A stretch of DNA of 64,000 nt, from positions 62,001 through 126,000 of the forward strand of contig CADCVH010000118.1 of NCBI GenBank assembly GCA_902806085.1, in the 5' to 3' direction. Below are positions 57,961 through 64,000 of the stretch, in pieces. How positions within the stretch are numbered: position 1 is the stretch's first letter; each line of letters starts with the position of its first letter. A model generated the notes under the pieces. The model did no database searches and was not told the origin of the DNA. It worked only from the letters and a program-made list of their open reading frames with translations. The DNA comes from an uncultured Rubrobacteraceae bacterium. Lineage in GTDB: Bacteria; Actinomycetota; Rubrobacteria; Rubrobacterales; Rubrobacteraceae. Both the position numbers and the translations under genes were made by a program.

Positions 57961-58730
57961 GGCCCAACCCCGTAAAACGCGCGCTCCACGAGGGGGGCGT
58001 GGCGCTCGGGACGATGGTCTTCGAGTTCGGCACGCCGGGCATCGCGCGCATCGTCGCGGGGGCCGGGGCGGAGTTCGTCGTTTTCGACCAGGAGCACACC
58101 GGCTGGGGCATAGACACGGTCCGGACGCTCCTCGCGACCGCCCGCGCGGCAGACGTGGTGCCGCTCGTGCGCGTGCCGGCGGCGGAGTACCACCTCATCG
58201 CGCGCCCGCTGGACGCCGGCGCCTCCGGCGTGATGGTCCCGATGGTCGAGACCGCCGAGCAGGCCCGGTCCATCGTGCGAGCGGCGAAGTACCCGCCGCT
58301 CGGCGGGCGCGGCGCGGCCTTCGGCATCGCGCACGACGACTACGAGGCGGGCGACGCCGTGACCGCGATGGACCGGGCCAATCGGGAGACGCTCCTCATC
58401 GCCCAGATAGAGACCGAGAGGGGCATCCGGAACGTCGATGAGATAGCGGCGGTCGAGGGGATCGACGTGCTCTGGATCGGCCACAACGACCTGACGAACT
58501 CCATGGGCATCCCCGGCCAGTTCGACCACCCCGACTACCTGCGCGCCGTCGACCGCTTCCTGGGGGCCTGCCGGGGCCGCGGCAAGGCGCCAGGCATCAT
58601 GGCGACCGGCGTGGACGAGGCCCGCGGGCGTCTAGGCCGGGGCTTCCGGTGCGTCGCCTACTGGGGGGACCTCTGGATCTACGCCCGGGCGCTCCGAGAA
58701 GGCCTCGCCGCCATCCGAGAACCGCCCTAA
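57957..58730 (+). CDS. HpcH/HpaI-type class II aldolase
   Basis: A 257-aa metal-dependent aldolase that cleaves 2-keto-3-deoxy acids to pyruvate and an aldehyde. FVVFDQEHTGWGIDTV gives the base, PLVRVPAAEYHL the arginine, MVPMVETAEQARSIV a glycine/glutamate loop, and the metal-binding Glu and Asp are in IAQIETERGIRNVDEI and DVLWIGHNDLT. It fits as the enzyme after the IlvD/Edd dehydratase across the divergent promoter. Confidence 0.9.
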   Translation: MRPNPVKRALHEGGVALGTMVFEFGTPGIARIVAGAGAEFVVFDQEHTGWGIDTVRTLLATARAADVVPLVRVPAAEYHLIARPLDAGASGVMVPMVETAEQARSIVRAAKYPPLGGRGAAFGIAHDDYEAGDAVTAMDRANRETLLIAQIETERGIRNVDEIAAVEGIDVLWIGHNDLTNSMGIPGQFDHPDYLRAVDRFLGACRGRGKAPGIMATGVDEARGRLGRGFRCVAYWGDLWIYARALREGLAAIREPP

Positions 58731-58732
58731 GC

Positions 58733-58831
58733 TTAACCGCCGGGGATGGGCGGAGCCCCGACCAGGGCGACAACTCCGCCGTAGATCAAGATGGCCGAAA
58801 ACACGCCGAAGAAGAGCGTGGATCCCAGCAT
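58733..58831 (-). CDS. 32-residue single-helix membrane peptide
   Basis: The peptide starts MLGSTLFFGVFSAILIYGGV, a hydrophobic helix, and ends in the proline-glycine tail APPIPGG. It lies 58 bases after the cupin gene on the minus strand. Its size and helix resemble transporter accessory peptides such as MetS, but no transporter is adjacent. There is only a weak GGCGGC-type ribosome site, so I am unsure it is made. Confidence 0.4.
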   Translation of the reverse strand: MLGSTLFFGVFSAILIYGGVVALVGAPPIPGG

Positions 58832-58888
58832 CGCCGCTGGCCGCCCGCCCCGATCGGCCCGCCAGGATGCCAGGGTTGACGCGGCGGG

Positions 58889-59218
58889 CTACTTCGCCGC
58901 GTAGCGGTCCGGGTCCTGGAAGACATCTATGACCGAGGTACCGGCCTCCAGGCGGGCGGAGTGCTCGGAGCCGGCGGGTATGTCGTAGGTCTCGCCGGGA
59001 CCGTAGGTGTTCGCCCGGCCGTCGATGGTGAGGTGGAGGACGCCGGCCACGACGACACCCCACTGGGCGCCGTGGGCGTGGGCGGGCACCTCGAACTCTT
59101 CTTCGGCGCGGAAAAAGACCGCCTGGCCGTGGGGGCCGGCGATCATGCGCCCTTCGAGGCCTTCGAAGGGGGTATCGACCTGGGGCAGCGCCAGGATCCA
59201 ATCCGCATAGGGGTTCAT
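58889..59218 (-). CDS. Cupin-domain protein
   Basis: A 109-aa single-domain cupin. VPAHAHGAQWGVVVAG is the first metal-binding motif and YGPGETYDIPAGSEHSARL the second, with histidines and a glutamate suited to bind one metal. Such small cupins bind sugars or act as epimerases/dioxygenases; the role is unknown. AGAGGAG precedes the ATG. Confidence 0.85.
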   Translation of the reverse strand: MNPYADWILALPQVDTPFEGLEGRMIAGPHGQAVFFRAEEEFEVPAHAHGAQWGVVVAGVLHLTIDGRANTYGPGETYDIPAGSEHSARLEAGTSVIDVFQDPDRYAAK

Positions 59219-59270
59219 CGGTGCTCCTCTCCCGGGGGATCTCGTCGTTTGCGCCGCCGGCGCGGGCGTC

Positions 59271-59278
59271 ATTATACT
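59271..59278. promoter_or_regulatory. Overlapping divergent -10 boxes
   Basis: ATTATACT holds TATAAT on the minus strand (59276-59271, toward the cupin gene) and TATACT on the plus strand (59273-59278, toward the SDR gene). RNA polymerase cannot use both at once. Leaders would be about 46 and 30 bases. Confidence 0.55.
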
Positions 59279-59314
59279 GGCCGCTCTGATCGTCCACGGA
59301 AGGGACCGGTGGCC

Positions 59315-60079
59315 ATGCAACGTCTGAGGGGCAAGAGGGTAGTGGTCACGGGGGCCGCCAACGGCATCGGCCGGGCCATCGCCCTGCGCCTCACGGAGGA
59401 AGGCGCCCGCGTCGTCCTCGCGGACGTGGACGAAGAAGCCGCCGGGGCCGTGGCCGCCGGGATCGGGGAATCCGGCGGCGAGGCCGTCGCCCAGAAGACC
59501 GACGTTACCCGGAACGGGGACGTCGAGGCGCTCGTCCGGCGCGCGGTCTCCGAGTGGGGCGGCCTCGACGTGATGGTCAACAACGCCGGCGTCGGCGTGG
59601 CCGGGACGGCCGTCACCACGACGCAAGAGGAGTACGAGCGGGTGATGGACGTCTGCGTGCGGGGCACCTTTCTCGGGATGAAGCACGCGATCCCGGCCGT
59701 GGCGGCGTCGGGCGGGGGCTCCGTAATAAACATGTCGTCGGTCGCGGCGCTCGTGGGGATAGTGGACCGGGCCGTCTACTCGGCGGCCAAGGGGGCCATC
59801 CTCGCCATGACCCGGGCCTCCGCCATCGACCACGTCGGCGAGGGCGTCAGGGTCAACTGCATAGCACCCGGCACGGTGGACACGCCCTGGGTGGCGCGTA
59901 TAACGAGCGGCTACGATGACCCGGAAGGGGCCAGGGCCAACATGCAGGCCCGCCAGCCCCACGGACGGTTCGTCACGCCGGAGGAGATCGCCGCGATGGC
60001 CGCCTACCTGGCCTCTGACGAGTCGGCCTCCGTCATAGGCGCGTGCATGATCGTGGACGGCGGCGTCACCGCCCGGTGA
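59315..60079 (+). CDS. SDR-family oxidoreductase
   Basis: A 254-aa classical SDR. TGAANGIGRAIALRL binds the nucleotide; MVNNAGVGVAG, the catalytic serine in NMSSVAALVGIV and YSAAKGAILAM complete the site; SVIGACMIVDGGVTAR ends the protein. ADVD after the second strand suggests NAD preference. It overlaps the methyltransferase start (GTGA). Confidence 0.9.
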   Translation: MQRLRGKRVVVTGAANGIGRAIALRLTEEGARVVLADVDEEAAGAVAAGIGESGGEAVAQKTDVTRNGDVEALVRRAVSEWGGLDVMVNNAGVGVAGTAVTTTQEEYERVMDVCVRGTFLGMKHAIPAVAASGGGSVINMSSVAALVGIVDRAVYSAAKGAILAMTRASAIDHVGEGVRVNCIAPGTVDTPWVARITSGYDDPEGARANMQARQPHGRFVTPEEIAAMAAYLASDESASVIGACMIVDGGVTAR

Positions 60080-60720
60080 GCGACCCGCACCGCGAGCTCG
60101 TCGAGAGGGGTTACGACCGCGTCGCCGAACGCTACCTCGCTACCAAAGACCCGGAAGACCCGCTGGCCCTCTCCGCCCTGGAAGATCTCTCCCAAAATCT
60201 CCAGCCCGGCGCCAAGGTCCTCGACCTCGGCTGCGGCGCGGGCGTCCCAACCACGCTCCAGCTCACGAGACGGGGCTTCGTCGTGACGGGCGTGGACGTT
60301 TCGGAGAGGCAGCTGGAACTCGTCCGCAAGCTCGTGCCCGAAGCGACGTTCCTCAAGGCGGACATGACGGAGCTGGACTTCGGGCCGAACGCCTTCGACG
60401 CGGTGGTCGCCTTCCACTCCATAATCCACGTCCCGAGGGAAGAACACCCGGCGTTGCTGGGGAAAATCCACCGCTGGCTGGGGCCCGGCGGCCTCTTCCT
60501 CGCGACCCTCGCCATGACGGACTTCGACGGCGAGGACGGCGACTGGGAGGGCTGGGGCGCCCCGATGCGCTGGTCCCACTACGACGCGGAGACCAACAAG
60601 ACGATGCTGCGCGAAGCCGGGTTCGACGTCCTCTACGCAGGGCCGCGCACCGGTGGCGGCACGGGCGATTCCGAGGAGACCTGGCTCTGGGTCCTCGCCC
60701 GCAAGGGCCTCCTCCGGTGA
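60076..60720 (+). CDS. Class I SAM-dependent methyltransferase
   Basis: A 214-aa enzyme. Motif I is VLDLGCGAGVPTTLQL, then VTGVDVSERQLELVRK (acidic residue binding SAM ribose), FLKADMTELDF and FHSIIHVPREEHP. The substrate is unknown. It is coupled to the SDR upstream and to a truncated acetyltransferase reading frame downstream. Confidence 0.85.
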   Translation: MSDPHRELVERGYDRVAERYLATKDPEDPLALSALEDLSQNLQPGAKVLDLGCGAGVPTTLQLTRRGFVVTGVDVSERQLELVRKLVPEATFLKADMTELDFGPNAFDAVVAFHSIIHVPREEHPALLGKIHRWLGPGGLFLATLAMTDFDGEDGDWEGWGAPMRWSHYDAETNKTMLREAGFDVLYAGPRTGGGTGDSEETWLWVLARKGLLR

Positions 60721-60803
60721 AGATCCGGGACGCCACCGCGGAGGACCTGCCGGCCACGGCTTCAGGGTGGACGAGTAACCTCAGAGAAAGGGGCAGCGCA
60801 TGA
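60717..60803 (+). pseudogene. Fossil GNAT acetyltransferase, 28 codons
   Basis: The frame starts with GTG overlapping the methyltransferase stop and reads MKIRDATAEDLPA, a typical GNAT beginning, then passes to TASGWTSNLRERGSA and a TGA that overlaps the next gene's ATG. The whole acetyl-CoA-binding core is missing, consistent with an internal deletion that retained both couplings. It may still serve to pass ribosomes to the next gene. Confidence 0.55.
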
Positions 60804-61513
60804 ACGGTAAGACGGCCGCGGTACTCGGAGTGGGCCCGGGCCTCGGGGCGGCGGTGGCCCGCCGCTTCGCCCGCGGGGGCTTCTCCGTGGCCCTGATGGC
60901 CCGCCGCGAAGAGAGCGTCGTCGGGGTGCGGCAAGAGATAGAGGGCGCGGGCGGCACGGCGCTGCCCATCCCCACAGACGCCACCGACCCGGCCTCCGTC
61001 GCCGCGGCTTTCGACAGGACCCGGGCCGAACTCGGCGACCCTGAGGTCTTCGTCTACAACGCGGGCGCCTTCCAGATGGGCGGCATCCTGGACCTCTCCC
61101 CCGAGAAGTTCGACGAGTGCTTCAAGGCGAACTGCGCCGGCGCCTTCTACGCCGCCCGGCAGGTGCTTCCGGCGATGGTCCAGGGCGGACGCGGCACGGT
61201 CCTTCTAACCGGCGCGACGGCCGCGCTGCGGGGCTCGGCCCGCTTCTCCGCGCTCGCGGTCGGCAAATTCGGCCTGCGGGCGCTCGCCCAGAGCATGGCC
61301 CGCGAGTTCGGGCCGCAAGGGGTACACGTCGCCCACGTCGTCATAGACGGCCAGATAGACACCCCGAGGGTCCGCGAGATGTCAGGCGACCGCGAGGACC
61401 ACACCATGCTCTCCCCCGACGCCATCGCCGAGGCCTACTGGCAGCTTCACTCTCAGGACCCGACCGCCTGGACGTTGGAGCTGGATCTGCGCCCCTCCGT
61501 GGAGGGCTTCTAG
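60800..61513 (+). CDS. SDR-family protein with altered catalytic site
   Basis: A 237-aa protein with SDR fold. The nucleotide loop is GVGPGLGAAVARRF, and VFVYNAGAFQMGG follows. At the expected S-Y-x3-K site the sequence is TGATAALRGSARFSALAVGK: the lysine remains but the tyrosine is replaced. It belongs to an SDR subgroup that lacks the canonical tyrosine and may bind but not reduce. It shares a CTAG stop overlap with gatD. Confidence 0.75.
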   Translation: MNGKTAAVLGVGPGLGAAVARRFARGGFSVALMARREESVVGVRQEIEGAGGTALPIPTDATDPASVAAAFDRTRAELGDPEVFVYNAGAFQMGGILDLSPEKFDECFKANCAGAFYAARQVLPAMVQGGRGTVLLTGATAALRGSARFSALAVGKFGLRALAQSMAREFGPQGVHVAHVVIDGQIDTPRVREMSGDREDHTMLSPDAIAEAYWQLHSQDPTAWTLELDLRPSVEGF

Positions 61514-62259
61514 CGCCTCCCGGCCAACCGCCCCGACATAGACTCGAAGGCGTGGTGCTCGGCCGCGTCGTCGAGGGGCTCCAACTCGAAAGAGGCGTCC
61601 CTGCGGCGCAGGACGTTTAGGATGAGCTGGTCGGTGAGCCACGGGTTCTTCGGGAGGAGCGAGCCGTGGAGGTAGGTGCCGTAGGCGTTGAGGCGCCTGG
61701 CGCCTTCCGTTCCGTCCGTGCCGTTGTTGCCGAAGCCTGCGACGACCCGACCCAGGGGTTCGCAGTCGTCGAGGTAGGTCCGGCCGCCGTGGTTCTCGAA
61801 GCCGACGACCTGGCGCTCTTCGTCGTCCTCGGGGGCCGGGACGTCTACCAGCACGTTCCCGATCAGGCGCGCTTCGTCCGGCTTTCGGGGCTCGGTGTGG
61901 AGGTCGAATATCCCGACGCCCGGCAGCCTCTCGCCCTCCGGCGTCTCGTAGAAATGGCCCATGAGCTGGTACCCGCCGCAGACGCCGAGCACGGTGCCCC
62001 CGTCCTCCACGAAGGCCCGAATATCCGCACCCTTGGACCCCGATAGGTCGTCCGCCAGGAGCGCCTGCTCGCGGTCCTGCCCCCCGCCGAAGAGGAAGAG
62101 GTCGCAACCCGTGGGCCGAACCCTCTCCCCAAGCCCCACGTCCACGACGTCGACCGGGATACCGCGCCACTCGCACCGCTTGCGGATGGAGATGACGTTC
62201 CCCCGGTCCCCGTAGAGGTTCATCATGTCGGCGTAGAGGTGGTGGATGGTAAGCTTCAC
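61510..62259 (-). CDS. gatD: Lipid II isoglutaminyl synthase, glutaminase subunit GatD
   Basis: A 249-aa class I glutamine amidotransferase that gives ammonia to MurT for amidating D-glutamate in lipid II. Catalytic cysteine in TVLGVCGGYQLMG; catalytic histidine in YGTYLHGSLLPKNP; LYGDRGNVISI and VGFENHGGRTYL are family features. GTG start with AAGGAG. Unlike many actinobacteria, a 152-bp gap separates it from murT; TTGAGG-17-TACGTA in that gap might be an extra promoter. Confidence 0.95.
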   Translation of the reverse strand: MKLTIHHLYADMMNLYGDRGNVISIRKRCEWRGIPVDVVDVGLGERVRPTGCDLFLFGGGQDREQALLADDLSGSKGADIRAFVEDGGTVLGVCGGYQLMGHFYETPEGERLPGVGIFDLHTEPRKPDEARLIGNVLVDVPAPEDDEERQVVGFENHGGRTYLDDCEPLGRVVAGFGNNGTDGTEGARRLNAYGTYLHGSLLPKNPWLTDQLILNVLRRRDASFELEPLDDAAEHHAFESMSGRLAGRR

Positions 62260-62411
62260 GAAGACTCTCCTTCTACGTATCGTTCCGCGGGTTCTTCCTC
62301 AAGTCTAGCCCGGCACCGGTGGGGCGGCCCTGCAACGTCCCGGCTTCCTCCGGTTCGCAATGGAAAGGATCCGCGGGCCGGCCGGACGCGGCGGTCGTCA
62401 CTTTACCCCAC

Positions 62412-63824
62412 TCAATCTTCCCAGAACTGATGCGTGTATCCCGTGTCGGCCAGGGCCTTGCGGATCTCGAGCATCGCGGTGTAGGTGGGTAGGACGTAGA
62501 GGGTCTCGCCGGGCGGGGTCGCTTCCAGGGCCGTTTTTATGGCTTCCTTGCGGTCGGGGATGACGGGGCCCACGGGGAGGTCGGCGTATTTGAGGCGGAC
62601 GGCCATGTCGCCGGCCCTGAGGCCGCTGACGGTGAAGGGGGCGGCAGCGGTGGCGTTCTCGGCCTGGGCGTCGGCGAGCATCTCGAAGTCCACGTCCCAG
62701 AGCCAGGAGACGTCGCGGCCGTCGGCGTCGTTGTCGTTTATGGCTATGAGGACGTTCTTGGCGGCCTCGTCGGTGATGAAGGTGCGCAGGATCTCGTTGA
62801 AGCCCACCGGGTTTTTTATGAGCAGCAGGAAGGCCTCCCTGTCCCCGGCCCTGATCCTCTCCACCCGCCCGAAGGCCCCGCCGAACTCCCCGAGGCCCCG
62901 CACCACGTCGTCGGGGCCCACGCCCGCCTCCCCGGCGATGGCCGCGGCGGCGAGCGCGTTGTAGACGTTGTAGAGGCCAGGCAGCGCCGTCCTCGCCTCC
63001 CTCTCGCCCTTCGGTGTGGCGAGCACGAAGGAGGAGCCGCGCGCGCCTTCGAGGCGTACCCGGCTCGCCCGGTAGGCGGGCTCGGGGCGGGCGAAGTCTC
63101 CCCTGGGGCAACGGTAGACGCCGACGTGGCCCATGTAGACGGCGTCGTATTGCAGCGGCGTGCCGCAGACCGGGCAACCCTTCGAGTCGGCGACGTGCTG
63201 GAGGCGGCCGGTGTCGAGGTCGGGCGCGTCCACCCCGTAGAAGATGGGGTTCGTGGCCGACCCCCCGAGGCTGGCGACGAGGGGGTCGTCGGCGTTGAGC
63301 ACGACCGCGCCGTCGCGGGGCAGGTCCGCGAAGGCTGAGGCGATGACCTTGCCCGTGTAGGCGAGCTCCCCGTAGCGGTCGAGTTGGTCGCGGAAAAGGT
63401 TCAGGACGGCGAGGATCTTCAGCCGCGCCTCCGCCGCCACGCGCGGCACGCTAGCCTCGTCCACCTCGAAGAGGCCCATCTCGGACGATGGCCTGCCGGA
63501 GAGGCTCGCGTCCCCGACCAGGGCCGCGGTCACGCCCGTTACGAGGTTCGCGCCCGTGGAGTTGTTCACGGCGCGGAGGCCGGCGGCCTGGAGGATCTTG
63601 CCGACCATGTGTGTCGTGGTCGTCTTGCCGTTGGTGCCCGTGATCGCCGCCGAGCCGAGCGGGAGCCGCCGCGAGAGCTTGTTTAGGACCTGCGGGTCGA
63701 CGCGGCGGGCGACCACGCCCGGGATCGTCGATCCCCCGCCCCTCTTCAGCGTGCGGCTCGCGAGCTGCGCCGCCCTGGCGGCGGAGATAGCTGCGAAGAG
63801 ACGGGGATCGAGCGCCACACCCAT
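62412..63824 (-). CDS. murT: Lipid II isoglutaminyl synthase, ligase subunit MurT
   Basis: A 470-aa Mur-ligase-type enzyme. The ATP site is AAITGTNGKTTTTHMVGKIL; the insertion typical of MurT (zinc ribbon) reads GCPVCGTPLQYDAVYMG and YRCPRGDFARPEP. Three of the four usual cysteines are present; the fourth is lost. VWLWDVDFEML-type text (SWLWDVDFEML) and DUF1727 residues close the protein. The frame opens at 63854, but a TATAAT box lies in that stretch and the ATG at 63824 is correctly placed for a leaderless mRNA. Confidence 0.9.
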   Translation of the reverse strand: MGVALDPRLFAAISAARAAQLASRTLKRGGGSTIPGVVARRVDPQVLNKLSRRLPLGSAAITGTNGKTTTTHMVGKILQAAGLRAVNNSTGANLVTGVTAALVGDASLSGRPSSEMGLFEVDEASVPRVAAEARLKILAVLNLFRDQLDRYGELAYTGKVIASAFADLPRDGAVVLNADDPLVASLGGSATNPIFYGVDAPDLDTGRLQHVADSKGCPVCGTPLQYDAVYMGHVGVYRCPRGDFARPEPAYRASRVRLEGARGSSFVLATPKGEREARTALPGLYNVYNALAAAAIAGEAGVGPDDVVRGLGEFGGAFGRVERIRAGDREAFLLLIKNPVGFNEILRTFITDEAAKNVLIAINDNDADGRDVSWLWDVDFEMLADAQAENATAAAPFTVSGLRAGDMAVRLKYADLPVGPVIPDRKEAIKTALEATPPGETLYVLPTYTAMLEIRKALADTGYTHQFWED

Positions 63825-63831
63825 GGCGGGG

Positions 63832-63837
63832 ATTATA
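63832..63837 (-). promoter_or_regulatory. Perfect -10 box TATAAT for murT
   Basis: TATAAT on the minus strand ends seven bases before the ATG at 63824, so the start codon is at +1. No Shine-Dalgarno sequence is present. The -35 region is weak. Confidence 0.6.
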
Positions 63838-63916
63838 GTCGGTGGGCCCGGCACCTTTGCGCAACCCGCCCGTTCGTCCGGGTGGCGGCAGTCCGGAGTT
63901 GCGGTAAAAACAGCGG

Positions 63917-64000
63917 GTGGAGATTTTCGAGAACCTTTCGGCGAGCTCGCGGCTGAAGAGCGCGGAGCTCGACGCGTATTCGCGGGCGGTGCGGGACGTA
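63917..64000 (+). CDS. Start of an unidentified gene, cut by the window end
   Basis: A GTG opens MEIFENLSASSRLKSAELDA followed by YSRAVRDV and runs off the window. The frame looks coding and has no shadow-frame features. TAAAAA at 63905-63910 ends six bases before the GTG, again the leaderless spacing. The sequence hints at a trypsin-like serine protease N-terminus, but 28 residues are too few to assign it. Confidence 0.4.
   Translation, partial: MEIFENLSASSRLKSAELDAYSRAVRDV

Noticed and set aside
61510-61513. Shared CTAG stop of convergent genes as a regulatory device
   Set aside because: CTAG is palindromic, so sharing a stop is a simple consequence of close packing.

Overview
The window is high-GC DNA with dense, strand-sorted operons, frequent GTG/TTG starts and 1-4 base start/stop overlaps. 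The protein repertoire (MurT/GatD, LutABC, DEDD exonuclease/GIY-YIG fusion, LPxTG proteins, many RbsABC- and MalFG-type importers) points to an actinobacterium. The style is closest to what I associate with Rubrobacter; that genus is an inference, because no rRNA is present. I see no tRNA, rRNA, CRISPR array, phage or insertion sequence.

Layout. 1-11.3 kb is housekeeping: a CDP-alcohol phosphatidyltransferase, an AI-2E-family permease, a membrane protein with a decayed LytM-like domain, an M50 protease, a two-component pair, an exonuclease/GIY-YIG nuclease that seems to start at AUU, a helix-hairpin-helix protein and MoeA. 11.4-17.7 kb is a minus-strand operon for four-carbon acid sugars: DeoR regulator, GrpB-like protein, DUF1537 kinase, PdxA2, a LarA/DUF2088 protein, a cyclase-family hydrolase and a broken RidA gene. 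17.9-20.2 kb holds an Nramp-like transporter without the usual metal motif, a 29-residue membrane peptide and a universal stress protein. 20.4-24.8 kb is lutABC for lactate, divergent from a second LarA/DUF2088 gene.

24.8-42.9 kb is one long minus-strand sugar region. It runs from a LacI repressor with two overlapping operators through a MalEFG-type importer, a GH172 (DUF2961) hydrolase, gene relics, an RbsABC-type importer, a cyclase, a fucose/arabinose-type isomerase, an FGGY kinase and a second RbsABC importer. Two copies of an unknown small protein family flank the second importer. The enzymes would fit import and breakdown of an arabinose- or fructose-containing glycan to a ketose phosphate.

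43-48.5 kb carries an SGNH hydrolase, a binding-protein homologue with no export signal, an aldo/keto reductase, two TIMP-like LPxTG surface proteins, an SDR and a small membrane protein. 48.5-58.7 kb is sugar-acid catabolism: LtnD-like dehydrogenase, DUF1537 kinase, IlvD/Edd dehydratase, SDR, zinc alcohol dehydrogenase, a third cyclase and an MFS transporter, divergent from a 2-hydroxyacid dehydrogenase and an HpaI-type aldolase. 58.7-61.5 kb has a 32-residue membrane peptide, a cupin, two SDRs, a methyltransferase and a fossil acetyltransferase. The right end is gatD-murT and the start of an unidentified gene.

Together the central genes describe a generalist for sugars and sugar acids, with several routes converging on dihydroxyacetone phosphate or pyruvate. 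The most original signals are the candidate AUU start, a duplicated LacI/isomerase relic, three cyclase genes sitting where lactonases would be expected, a 14-bp coding repeat, and several start codons placed right after -10 boxes (leaderless mRNAs).
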